The position numbers were made by a program, and so were the translations under genes. From Dimorphilus gyrociliatus (lineage: Eukaryota > Annelida > Polychaeta > Dinophilidae): DNA of 64,000 nucleotides. The notes beneath the pieces were generated by a model, which searched no databases, was not told the DNA's origin, and saw nothing but the letters and a program-made list of their open reading frames with translations. The DNA lies in contig CAJFCJ010000019.1 of the NCBI GenBank assembly GCA_904063045.1, positions 3,664,684-3,728,683 of the forward strand, in the 5' to 3' direction. Shown here one piece after another: positions 28,559-64,000 of this stretch (the first letter of the stretch is position 1; each line of letters opens with the position of its first letter).

Positions 28559-30212
28559 ATGGAAAGCTTTATGTGTACTTTCGGAAAAGGGATGAATAAG
28601 TTTGTTTCTCAAGAATTAACTGAGCAATTGTCAACAAATCTTCTTCTGGTAGTATTGTTTTTCCTAATTCATGCAATGGTGTAAAATTGGAACTTATTTT
28701 CTTTAATTAAACCTTATTTTCTTCACGTATGTAATTGGATCATTAAATTCGTGCCGCTTTCAGAAGGAAAATACAACAGGTAAAATTTTTTTCGAGACAT
28801 TACTTGATGATAGTCTTTTATCATTAAAGACAATTGAAAGATTATTTGTCATTCTATGCCATCAGAAATGTAGCAGTCGAAAAGGTATTAAACAATTATT
28901 TTATGTATATTTAAACTCAATTACATTTGGAGTAAACAGATTTGATGCAAATTGTGAAGGCTAATCAACTGAAGATTCGTTTAATAAACGGCATTGAAAT
29001 ATGGAAAAAATTTCAAGATGAAGGAAAAGAAATAAATAATTTTAGATTATCAACAAAAACGTCAAAAGAATCCAAGCATCTACAAAAAGTAATAGTTTTT
29101 CTCATCTAATGGAATAATAGCTGTTGACGAGTAGTGTAATTTATTTCAGAAACTGGAAATAATCCTTTCCAAGTCTATAAGACAAGCGACAAATCTTAAA
29201 GTTAATTTGAAAAAGCCTGATGTAGAGGTTATTTTACATTATTACTTGATTAAATTTGGTTGTTGACATTTTACTTTTCTTTCACAGGTCTACGTTAATG
29301 TGAGTCCTACTGATATAACAATAGGCTTCCCTTTGACAAAGTAGGATTACTATTATTATTCATGATTTTATTATTATTATTGTTATTATTAATTTTATCT
29401 TAATATTTAGAACACCATTGTCAAATCGACCTTACATAAAGCACATAGGCTTACGATCTACTGTCGCTCACATATTATGCAAATTAATTGAGCCGAAAGT
29501 AGGTAATTATTTACTAATACGAAATATTGTCTAATAAATTACAAATTCATATTATAGCCCGAAGATGTAATCATCGATCCAATGTGTGGATATGGAACCA
29601 TCTTATGCGAAATGAAGAATTATATTGCGGTAACAATAGTAACAATGTTACTTTGAAATATTGTACTAGTTCGATTTTTTTTAGAATACAAAATGTTCTG
29701 GTTACGATATAAACGAGGATTCAATTGCAAAGGCAGTCGAAAATGCTGGTGAATTTGATGACTTAAAATTTCAGAGAATCGATATTAAAGGTAAGACCGA
29801 AATAACTTTACAAAGAACCTGTTTGTTTAGAAAAAGAGATATTTTACAGATTTATCGCTGGCTGATGATAGTGTTGATGGAGTGGTTTGCGATATACCTT
29901 TTGGACAAAAACATCTAAGCGTAGACGAAGCAAAAGAGCTACTTCCTCGTATCCTACAGACAATATTAAAGTAAGATTGGGTCCTATATCCGTTATCTCT
30001 CTTCTATAGAATAATATGTTGTATCCATTTTCAATAGAATATTAAAACAAGAAAAGTTAGCTGCCATTTTATTAAGTCCTGAATTAAGAAAGTCGATAAC
30101 TTCTAAGGAGGTGAATGGATGTACCCTAACAAAAATAAGTGAGGATTCATTGAAGCTTGGAGAGACTTGGGCATATATTATTGTCTTTAAAAAAACTCAA
30201 AATACTGATTAA
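28559..30212 (+). CDS. THUMPD2: THUMP domain-containing RNA methyltransferase (THUMPD2-like)
   Basis: SAM-dependent N2-guanosine methyltransferase family; vertebrate THUMPD2 works with TRMT112 and modifies U6 snRNA. Exons: 28559-28648, 28764-28884, 28940-29088, 29150-29227, 29288-29340, 29411-29498, 29558-29629, 29685-29790, 29850-29970, 30038-30212, 350 residues. The N-terminus CTFGKGMNKFVSQEL and TGKIFFE match the THUMPD2 start (a GRGLE-like then SGKVFF-like segment). The linker ahead of the catalytic domain has HIGLRSTVAHILCKL. The Rossmann domain shows DPMCGYGTILCEM (motif I) and the catalytic motif DIPFGQKH (a D-P-P-F-like motif IV). It is about 150 residues shorter than the human protein, mainly in the THUMP region. 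TRMT11 or THUMPD3 are less likely alternatives. Confidence 0.85.
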
Positions 30213-30309
30213 ACTTCATGTTCTGTATTATAGTTTACCAGCTTTTAATTGAAGTATTTCCAACGTCAAATTTCTTTTTTTATATAAATGTTACAGTTTA
30301 TCCTTTATT

Positions 30310-30595
30310 TTATTCAGCTTCTGGTCTTTCCCTATAACCTTTCAAATTTGCCAATACGTAGCCCATTGGTGCAACTACACCAATAATCATCACGGTTCCC
30401 AATGTTGCTTTTTCCTAAAATATATAATTTATATAAATATGAATCAACATGTTCAGCTTGTACATTTCAATGTCAACATACCGCGAACGAAACACGAACT
30501 CGTGGGGGTCCGGAGATGACTGTTGCTTTTTGTACAAAGCTACTTTTTACTAAAGGTTCCATTCGTCTAACTGATTGGCGAAGAATAGCCGACAT
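30310..30595 (-). CDS. COX8: Cytochrome c oxidase subunit 8
   Basis: Small nuclear-encoded single-TM subunit of mitochondrial complex IV. Too short for simple open-frame detection. Minus-strand exons 30595-30482 and 30414-30310 encode 72 residues. The first exon is a basic presequence (MSAILRQSVRRM) ending in PRVRVSFA. The second has EKATLGTVMIIGVVAPMGYV followed by LANLKGYRERPE, which matches the COX8 pattern of one TM helix, a Pro-x-Gly kink and a charged end. Two overlapping AATAAA signals (as TTTATT at 30304-30314) follow immediately, one sharing bases with the stop codon. THUMPD2 ends 97 bp away on the other strand. Confidence 0.85.
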
Positions 30596-30949
30596 TTTCA
30601 AAATTGTATGTTCTTTTTCGAAAATCTGAAATTCGCGTCTGCTTGACCTTAATATGGCTGCGAAAGTCGTTGGTGCGGAGCTATTATCAGATTAGAAAAT
30701 AAAATTTTTTATCAATCAAATATACATATATATGGCATTTAAAGAGAATTTTAGAATACCGAAAAAATATCTAATATTTCCCCGCGAACTGCTCTTTTAA
30801 TATTGTGAAATTGGTTCTGAACCGGAAGTTTCAAACAGCGCCATATTTTGCATCATATAGGAGTTCTGGGCGCCAATTTTTCTGTTTCCTTTTATAGCTG
30901 TAAACAACTCTATTTACAACTCATTAAGTTGAGATTTAGTTGTATAATC
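30596..30949. promoter_or_regulatory. Divergent promoter of COX8 and the HP1 gene
   Basis: 354 bp separate the two opposed start codons. A cluster of short GC-richer words (30740-30870) lies in the middle; no TATA box or known operator was assigned. Confidence 0.45.
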
Positions 30950-31491
<542 letters not shown>

Positions 31492-31619
31492 GGAGCGGTT
31501 TTTACTTGAGTTCTTTTACATAAAACGCAGTAGACGGCTTTTAGTCGGATTTGCTCAATGTACTTTTAATGTATGAGCTTGTTTTTCTTATGTATATATG
31601 TAGCACATGTATATTTTGT

Positions 31620-31625
31620 AATAAA
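31620..31625 (+). promoter_or_regulatory. Polyadenylation signal of the HP1 gene
   Basis: AATAAA 128 bases after the stop and only 44 bases before the CCDC32 start codon. Confidence 0.6.
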
Positions 31626-31669
31626 GCGAACCGTTGAAATATAATTCTTTCCCGCGCATTTCATTAAAC

Positions 31670-32282
31670 ATGGACGATTGCTGGAGCGAATTTAAAGCCA
31701 GCCCGATGAATATGACAGACCCATGGGCATCACAATCGGAGAAAAACGCTCCAAAAGCATTCATTATGCCTAACTTTCGAAAGGATCTCACTTCAGAGGA
31801 ATACATAGCTTCGTTAGGTAAAGAAGGTATTCAATATGAGCGATAATACAGCTATTTTTATTGTAGAGCACAAACTTAAGAAATTACAAGATAAAAGAAA
31901 AAAGCCCTCCGCCAAAGATATGATTGAAAGTTTGGCTGGTAAGAAGGAAATGTGTATGAAGGAGACTATTGAATCAAATAATTATGACGAAGAGCAGGAA
32001 GAGTCATTTTCTGACAATTTCGGCGATGGTAAAATCGCCTCTTTGCAGCGCAGAATTAACCCGCAAAGGCCAGTAAGTGGCGAAGAAGTAAAAAGCTTAG
32101 TACACCATGACATTTTGGATATTCAAAAAGCAAAATTAGAAGAAGAAGAATCAAATTCTCTTAACATGTTTACTGAAGCATTATCATCTCTTGCCTCAAA
32201 ACAAGAATTAAATATACCTAAAGAGTCTAAAGAAAATACTGAGTCTCCAGTAACACCATTAGAATGTACAGAGCCTCAGTAA
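31670..32282 (+). CDS. CCDC32: CCDC32-like protein (AP2 assembly chaperone)
   Basis: Vertebrate CCDC32 chaperones assembly of the AP2 clathrin adaptor complex. Exons 31670-31817 and 31867-32282 with a 49-bp intron give 187 residues, matching the human length. The conserved helix EEYIASLEHKLKKLQ followed by SAKDMIESLAGKKE corresponds to the vertebrate YLASLEKKL and SKDMLRTLAQAKKE segments. Downstream RPVSGEEVKSLV matches a VSTEEVQYL segment. N-terminal short acidic/aromatic patches may contact AP2 appendages; this is inference. An alternative donor nine bases downstream (intron 31827-31866) would insert three residues, but the chosen one restores the family sequence. AATAAA at 32290-32295 lies eight bases after the stop. 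Confidence 0.85.
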
Positions 32283-32553
32283 ATTTAGCAATAAAGATTA
32301 CACTTATAAAGAATTGTAAATAACCCGATGAATATGACATATGGTTACCTATTATGTATTTATATATTACCCAGAAATATTTTAATGAATGCAATTTAAA
32401 CATTTTACCTTCTCCTATTTTTTTGTTGTGATATATATTGCTAAAAAGAAATGACAGTGATAAGCACGTGACTATAATGCTAGCCAACCAGGAAAAAGGT
32501 GGAAAGTGGCGCTGGCAAGTTACCTGAGACGTAAAACAAGCGACGACGTCGGG

Positions 32554-35500
32554 ATGGAAATATTGCAGATATTATTACTTACTGTAGCAGGTAATAAAAT
32601 CAAAAACTTGTTCAAATTGCATAATATAGTCTTTGTACGTCTGCTAAATTGTTTATTTCATAAAATATGAAATTTAATTAAGAAATAAGATGTTTTTTAA
32701 ATTAGTTGTGTTGTTTTTTTTTCTTTTGCTTATAAAATTTCCATTTTTTATAAAATATGATGCGAGATTAAAAGTGAAGTAGAAATCTAATTATTCTCGA
32801 ATGATCTACTATAATATGACAAGATTATACTATATAGTTCAATTTTTTGAATAGTTTACTTTCGTATTTTTCTTTATAAAGAAAAAAATAGAACAAAAAC
32901 AATAATCCTCTATTATTCTTCGTGCTAAAAGTAAAATTTGTTATGAAAAATGAATGTATATTTTGTAATTTAAGGCTCTTGTAACGTTATCGGTTTAATT
33001 AATTCTAATCGTTGCCTTCCTCTATCAAAAGGTAAACTTTATATTATAAAAGAGATTAATATGTATATCATCTTTTCGCGGGTGAAGTAAAGATGCATTT
33101 ATATTTTCTAGACAACTTTGTCATATTCCTCTTCAAAGTTGTATAGAGTAACAGTTTACACGGTTAGATAATTGAGATCGGTTTTCACAAACAACCCTAG
33201 TAAACCCGCCATAAAAAACAACCTAAAATTATCCATTTTACGGGAGTTTACTACTGTTTTTGATTCTGGACTTTCACATAATTTCTCTTTTATAGATAAT
33301 GTTGCCGTTGCTTTTTTCTTACATTATAGATAAAATAATAATAATATAATTTCTATGATAAATTAAGTTATGCAGAAATGCGGTTACTTTGCTGTATACA
33401 ACACAAAAAATGCGTATTTGTTCCATGGAGAATAATGATGCTCATCTACTACTGGCTAACTATGTTTTGTACTGTTTAATTACGGAGAGAGAGTTGATCA
33501 ATAGCTACATTTATTATATACACCACAATATAATCAAGATTCATTTTATTCCTCGGTTGCTAGCTAAAGGCTCTCTTTTTTCCCTTTAAAATCATTTAAA
33601 TAAATTTCTCTCTAATCATCTTATTTGCCTATATTTCCTTTAGTTTGATTTATATTTTACAAAATTAGGCGCAAAAGGAGATAGGAAGAAAGAATGAAAG
33701 AAACAAGAAAGATAAACAAGAAGAGAGGGGAGAGAATGAATTTAAATGTAGTTTTCTGTAATTTTTTCCGAATAGAACTTAAAATTGTGACGCTCCAGAC
33801 ATGTTGTAACATTAATTTTTACCGCAACAAGCCGTCTAAACTACACGGTTTATATCTATTACAGCTGCAAGCTGCCACACGAAAGTTTATGTATCGGAGA
33901 ATGGCCAAGATAGAGAACCTTGCGGAAGTAAAGAGATTCCTTGTAGAACAATTGATTACACTTTGGACAGTCCTGCTCCTTCTTTATATATTTATTTGGA
34001 TGGCTCTAATTCCGGAGTTTATCAGCATTGTTCAATAGAAGGAGACAAATATCGAACGTTTGGGCGAACAATAACAATCGAAGGCTGGCGAGGTAGGCCC
34101 ACCATAAAATGCCTCTCTGCTTTACCCAAGGCGTTGTTCTACGTGGAAAATAATTCTACTTTTAGATTCCGCAATGTTAGTTTACATGACGGTCATATAT
34201 TCCTAGGAAACGCTAGTTTAGATATGAGGAGTGTCAGATTATATAATACATCGTTGATGTCACAAAATAACACAATGAATCTCTCTCTTACAATGGTAGA
34301 TGTAAGAACGGAGTTACCTTTTCGGAATGAATGTATCAATAATCCTTGTGACAATGTTAACGTGAACGCTTTGGCGGCAAATTTCTCCTATATTTTCATT
34401 GATTCCTCATATTTTTATAACATACGTTTGGAATTCGAGGTGTTTGATCGAGGAAATTTATCAATTACGAATTCTTTATTTACTAAGCGTGAAACTTACG
34501 AGGAGACTAATCTTGGTGGGATAAGTATCAAGACAACAGTTTTTAATACTATAATCAGTATCAAAAACTGTATATTTCGTGATCTAAAACATCGAAATCC
34601 AATTTTAAGCGCCGTTAACGTATATGATGCCTCTTGCGAGTTATACGCGATTCACGGTGTGGAACGGTCAGTGATGGGAAATGCAACTGTTCCAGTGATT
34701 GAAAATTGTACATTTATCAGAAACGAAAGAGCTCTATCTTTGCAATATAATTTTGGATTAGTTATTGTTTCTGATTGCGTCTTCATTTCCAATAAAGTTT
34801 GGCAGGCAGGTGGCGCAATAAGGGTGGCGTTAAACAGCTTACAAAATAGGCTACTTCTAAGAAACTGCATCTTCAAAAATAATAGTGCAGGATTTCATGA
34901 TTTTAGAGAAATGAGAGGACTAGAAGACACAATAAAGGTCGTTAATGATCGAGTTCAACTTAATTCCTCCCAGCATAAAGGATCTTTAATTTTAGCAGGA
35001 AAGGGAGGGGCTCTTAGAATACATAAAGGTACAATTAAACTGGAAAATTGTTCATTTTTCAATAATACATCGACAAGATTAGGAGGGACGATATATTTAG
35101 ATCGAAGAGGCAAAATAATAATAAGTTTCTGTCAATTCCGCAATTCTCCAGTAGATCTTCATCCAACGCAAGGTGACTTAATCTATTCCAACGGCAGAGT
35201 TTTCATATCGGACACAAAATTTCTGGTGCTGACTGCGCAACAGCATATTGATATTCTTCATTTGACAGGCGAATATTGGTCCATTGATGTGAGAAGTCTA
35301 AATTTCACTTGTCCCATAGGACATAAATTATTAATTGTCAACGCAACATCAAGTAAAATTAAGCAGGAAGGCTTAATGACATCTCATAAACTGGATCAAC
35401 TTATTTATACTTGTAAGATATGCGGTGATAATAGATACAGTATGTCAAGAGGAGCACTTATTTATAATGCATCTAAAAATGGGACAGATGACATTGCGCC

Positions 35501-37379
35501 TTACTATAATTTGCGAGTTGATTCAGAATATCCAAATGGAACTGGACTTACTTTATTTAATCTAACAGACATTGAACCATGCTATTCTTGTCCTTACGGA
35601 GGTGACTGTGCTTCCGAAATAAGAGCAATACCGAATTATTGGGGTTATTACTATGGGAATAGGATTGCCTTCTTGCCTTGCCCCCCTAACTATTGTTGCT
35701 CTATACCACCATGCCAAGGTATACAGCCTTGCAGCAAAAATCGTCAAGGCAGACTATGTGGACAATGTGCTCCAGGTTATTCTGAAGCTTTCTTCTCAAC
35801 GACTTGCGTTAAGAACGAAAACTGCTCTAAATGGTGGCCATGGATCCTAACAGCAGTTATCAAGATTGTTTACATCTTTATTTTTTCCGTCTTCCTTATC
35901 TACCAGGGTGACTTAAGGCAGTTCCTATTCAAAACGCCGGCTTTCCCTTCGAGACACACCTGCTGTACGGAAATGATAAGATCACGTTCTCGCAATAATT
36001 TGGTTACAAGTAACACGCAGTATAAATATGACGAGAGCAGTCGTGTCGAAGATTGTCAATTAGAGTCCTTAAATCGATTGGATTCCTCCTCCATTAAAGA
36101 TTCGAGAGAAAGAATGGATAGCGATAACGGGAATGAGCTTGAATATGATTCGTCAGACCAAGGGAGAGGTTTTTTAGTTATATTATTTTATTATTTCCAA
36201 GATGCTTGGCTTCTTCATATACATACAGCTTACACTAAAACCGACACGGCCTTAGAGAAGCAATTAAAAAGCCTCTTGCAAGGAATCTTCCGCTTTCGAC
36301 TAGACAATCTATTTCATTTTCTCGAGGTTGTATTAGAACACATGTGCCTTATAAAAGACCTAAAACCGGTACAGAAAGCTCTTATCAAAGTGTTCGATGT
36401 ACCTGTCATACTTTTAACTTTTCTAGTCCTCTTTATAATAAATAAAATATGCAGCAGGCAGGTAAAAAAACAGGATTGCTGTCGAAGGGACAAAAGAAGT
36501 GCTTATTTTTCAACACGCTTATCAACAGGATTTATTTTACTCTTGCTTATTACTTATCAGAAACTTGCAACAACTATCTTCTCTCTAGTACATTGTGTGA
36601 AAATAGGAGGTGACAGTGTATTGTTTTTGGACGGTGTACGAGATTGTTATCACCCCTGGCAATACTTTGCTATGCTCTACGCAGCAACATGCTTAGTACC
36701 TTTCAGTCTTGTGCTTATGTTTGGCCCTTCTCTACTAGCTGCTGGAAGTATAAGCTTGACAAATTTCTTTTTTGCCTCCTTATTACCTGGACCTTTCTTA
36801 CTATATTGGATTTATGTAAAGCTATCAAAAAGACGAATTAAGAAATTAAAGAGGCCCCTTAGTAGGGAAGCCTACGCTGTACTTCACTTCCTTCAGAGGC
36901 CTTTTGTTGAAACTATTGACCAAGTTGCCAAACCGGGAAGAGTTTGTTGGGCTGGGTTACTAACAGGAAGGCGTTTACTGCTCATCATCTCTTACACATT
37001 TATTACAAACGTATTGTACAGAATATTAATTATGTTAGCAGTTTGCTTTGCAATTCTGATGCATCATGTCCACTGGCAACCCTATGGGTCAAGTCAGGGT
37101 AATGCTGCCGGAACACTATCAGCTGCAACTTTGATTATAGTTGCTGGCATTAATTTGGTAAGGGCTGGCTTCGAAAGTGCTGAATACAAGCCTCAGGGAC
37201 CTAACTACTCTCTCATGAAAGTTTTTGATGTCGTCGAAAATATGTTAGTATTGTGGCTTCCTCTTATCGGAGTTTGTTTCACCTTAGCACTAATTGTGTT
37301 AAGATTTTTCTGCTTCCTAATATCTAGATCCATAACGAAACGTTCCACGGCGACAAAAACCCAAACGCAACTCAGCTGA
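32554..37379 (+). CDS. Large receptor-like protein: beta-helix ectodomain plus multi-TM C-terminus, function unknown
   Basis: I do not recognise a named gene. Exon 33865-37379 joined to a small first exon 32554-32590 gives 1183 residues; the join is phase-compatible and supplies a signal peptide (MEILQILLLTVAAASC). Residues 20-560 are Asn/Ser/Thr-rich with many N-x-S/T sites and repeated short strands (IKNCIFRD, IENCTFIRNERALSL, LRNCIFKNNSAG, LENCSFFNNTS), the pattern of a right-handed parallel beta-helix. Residues about 585-665 form a Cys-rich EGF-like module ending in GRLCGQCAPGYSEAFFSTTC. From residue 669 (WWPWILTAVIKIVYIFIFSV) about eight or nine hydrophobic segments follow, with a charged ~80-residue intracellular loop after the first. 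Similar architectures occur as uncharacterised proteins in invertebrates. The single 3.5-kb coding exon is unusual here. Confidence 0.8.
32591..33864 (+). other. 1.27-kb intron of the receptor-like gene
   Basis: Long AT-rich intron inferred from the exon join. It holds two small inverted repeats: acaactttg/caaagttgt at 33112-33142, and tagtaaaccc paired with gggagtttacta at 33198-33253. No exon or nested gene is supported. If the first exon is wrong, part of this is promoter. Confidence 0.5.
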
Positions 37380-37517
37380 TCAAAAACTAATAGTAAATAG
37401 ATTATTCACATGCTCTTTTCGCTCCATCACAGATGCTTAATTCTTTTATTTTTACATTTGCAAACATTCAATTAAAATCTTTAGAAAAAAACAGTGGGAC
37501 GATGTCTTTTGTAGATG

Positions 37518-38079
37518 TCAACGTTTATCATTCAGTTGTTCCGCACTTTCGCGTTCGATTGTCTCTTTATACTTGAGATAGTCGCGGCGTCGATCGAAAT
37601 ATTTCACCTGCCAAAGGTAAATAAAATGCAGTGTTTCACAATTGATTAATCAATATTAACATACAATAAATGGATATAAATAGGCTAACTTCACGTGGAT
37701 ATTTATATGTTGATCATATATTTAGATTTTATGTAGAAATTATAAGACAGTATATTGATACCTGTCTCAATTATACCAAAAAATGTAAATAGAGTTTGTA
37801 TGTTTAACGTATCATAAATAATATTGATATATATTAAAGGGGATATAATAGGCAAATGTGTTTTATTCTAGAAATATGCTCTATTTTACTCTGGTTAAAA
37901 AGCTATTATATTGAAATATTTCGATTGCTAACCCATTGTTTCGCGCAGTTATCTTCGAAAATTTTCCGGGGTTGAAGACATTTGTCCTTTTCATTATTAT
38001 TCTCTTCTAGACAATTGTAATACTGATCTCTTGCTGACCAACACTTCTCTCGCTGGGATTTGGATGGTGCCTCAGACAT
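37518..38079 (-). CDS. COA6: Cytochrome c oxidase assembly factor 6
   Basis: Small twin-Cys protein of the mitochondrial intermembrane space needed for copper-site (CuA) maturation of COX2. Minus-strand exons 38079-37933 and 37607-37518 encode 78 residues, too short and split to stand out as an open frame. The sequence CWSARDQYYNC gives the CX9C pair, and CLQPRKIFEDNC the CX10C pair that distinguishes COA6 from CX9C-CX9C proteins. The following KQWVKYFDRRRDYLKYK is the family's C-terminal signature. It converges with the receptor-like gene (138 bp between stops) and diverges from RYR. The 325-bp intron has no other feature. Confidence 0.96.
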
Positions 38080-38701
38080 CTATATATAAATAAATATGCA
38101 CTTTTATTGTTTTCATTTGCCGTTGTAATTATTGTTCAGGTTATTCTAAATCGAATATATAAATTGCTCAAATTAATTAATCAATAGAAACAACACTAAC
38201 CGCTATTGTTTATAAGGAGTAAAATTTTGTTTTAATTGGAATCCTTATTTGGAAGTTAGTGATTACAACACGTCTTTAAGCCGTGATATTTATAATAAGT
38301 ACAAGTATGATTAATTTTCTGATCAAATGGTATTTTAGAATTCTTTTCTGTGGAAAAGAATATAAGTCACCCGGAACGGAAGTAGATGTCTGCAACTATC
38401 AAGTTTGTGGCAATGTCAAGCGTGTTAGTTTCGCGTTTAAATAAACTTGAAATTTAACGTATTCACAATGAGATTTCGCTGGATGTTGATACTTTTTACA
38501 AAATATATTTATATTTCTTTAATTTGTTTCAAATAACTTTTATGAAAGAGAAGCGCCCCCTACCACTCTATTTTTAACCACAATCTGTGGATGCGCGGGT
38601 AGCTGAGTACAATTCTCCCTGTTTTCTTTTTTCTTTTTTTCTTTAATATCGGATAGAACAGTTAAGTTTTGACACTCATGATATAAACGGAAGTCTTTAC
38701 A
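38080..38701. promoter_or_regulatory. Divergent promoter region of COA6 and RYR
   Basis: 622 bp between opposed start codons. AT-rich; the stretch ggaacggaagtagatgtc (38374-38391) contains an ETS-like GGAA core. No TATA element assigned and no coding region supported. Confidence 0.45.

Positions 38702-64000
<25,299 letters not shown>

Noticed and set aside
33389-33589. 66-codon frame inside the long receptor-gene intron
   Set aside because: Low-complexity AT-rich composition, no start context or homology.

Overview
This is AT-rich nuclear DNA from an animal. Split genes with GT-AG introns mostly 45-120 bp long, and a purely metazoan gene set (MKK7, SLC6 transporter, ryanodine receptor, DEG/ENaC channel, HP1), fit a small invertebrate with a compact genome. 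A single ryanodine receptor and an SLC6 and beta-helix/multi-TM repertoire typical of invertebrates suggest a lophotrochozoan. A miniature annelid such as Dimorphilus is my guess only and was not tested. Nothing prokaryotic, viral or transposase-like was seen.

Layout: (1) 1-6.5 kb, + strand: a MAP2K7/MKK7 kinase cut by the left edge, then an SLC6 Na+/Cl- dependent transporter. (2) 7.6-9.1 kb, +: MED31 and mitochondrial glutaredoxin GLRX5, packed 137 bp apart. (3) 9.5-20.1 kb, -: WDR53, translation factor eIF5, spindle-checkpoint protein MAD1 and tyrosine aminotransferase, plus a decayed copy of the eIF5 5' end at 11.3 kb. (4) 21.8-32.3 kb: cohesin subunit SMC3 (+), GORASP Golgi stacking protein (-), THUMPD2 RNA methyltransferase (+), COX8 (-), HP1 chromobox protein (+), CCDC32 (+). 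(5) 32.5-37.4 kb, +: a 1183-residue receptor-like protein of unrecognised function, with a signal peptide, beta-helix ectodomain, Cys-rich module and many TM segments. (6) 37.5-38.1 kb, -: COA6. (7) 38.7 kb to the right edge, +: a ryanodine receptor gene whose first ~4448 residues are here; the pore lies beyond 64000. Two complete genes on the opposite strand sit inside its introns: a BTB-BACK protein (47.2-48.1 kb) and a DEG/ENaC channel (55.6-59.0 kb).

Most genes are unrelated housekeeping neighbours. Several pairs share short divergent intergenic regions (GORASP/THUMPD2, COX8/HP1, COA6/RYR), and convergent pairs end 97-320 bp apart. Two genes, COX8 and COA6, serve cytochrome c oxidase.

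The most notable points are: a tandemly duplicated, phase-matched 99-bp exon pair in the ryanodine receptor, predicted to be mutually exclusive; a DEG/ENaC channel with an extra ~450 residues of helical sequence between its extracellular Cys-rich region and TM2; the unassigned beta-helix/multi-TM receptor; and the eIF5 5'-end relic. Exon boundaries below were read by eye from GT/AG sites, reading frame and family conservation; lengths were checked for frame.
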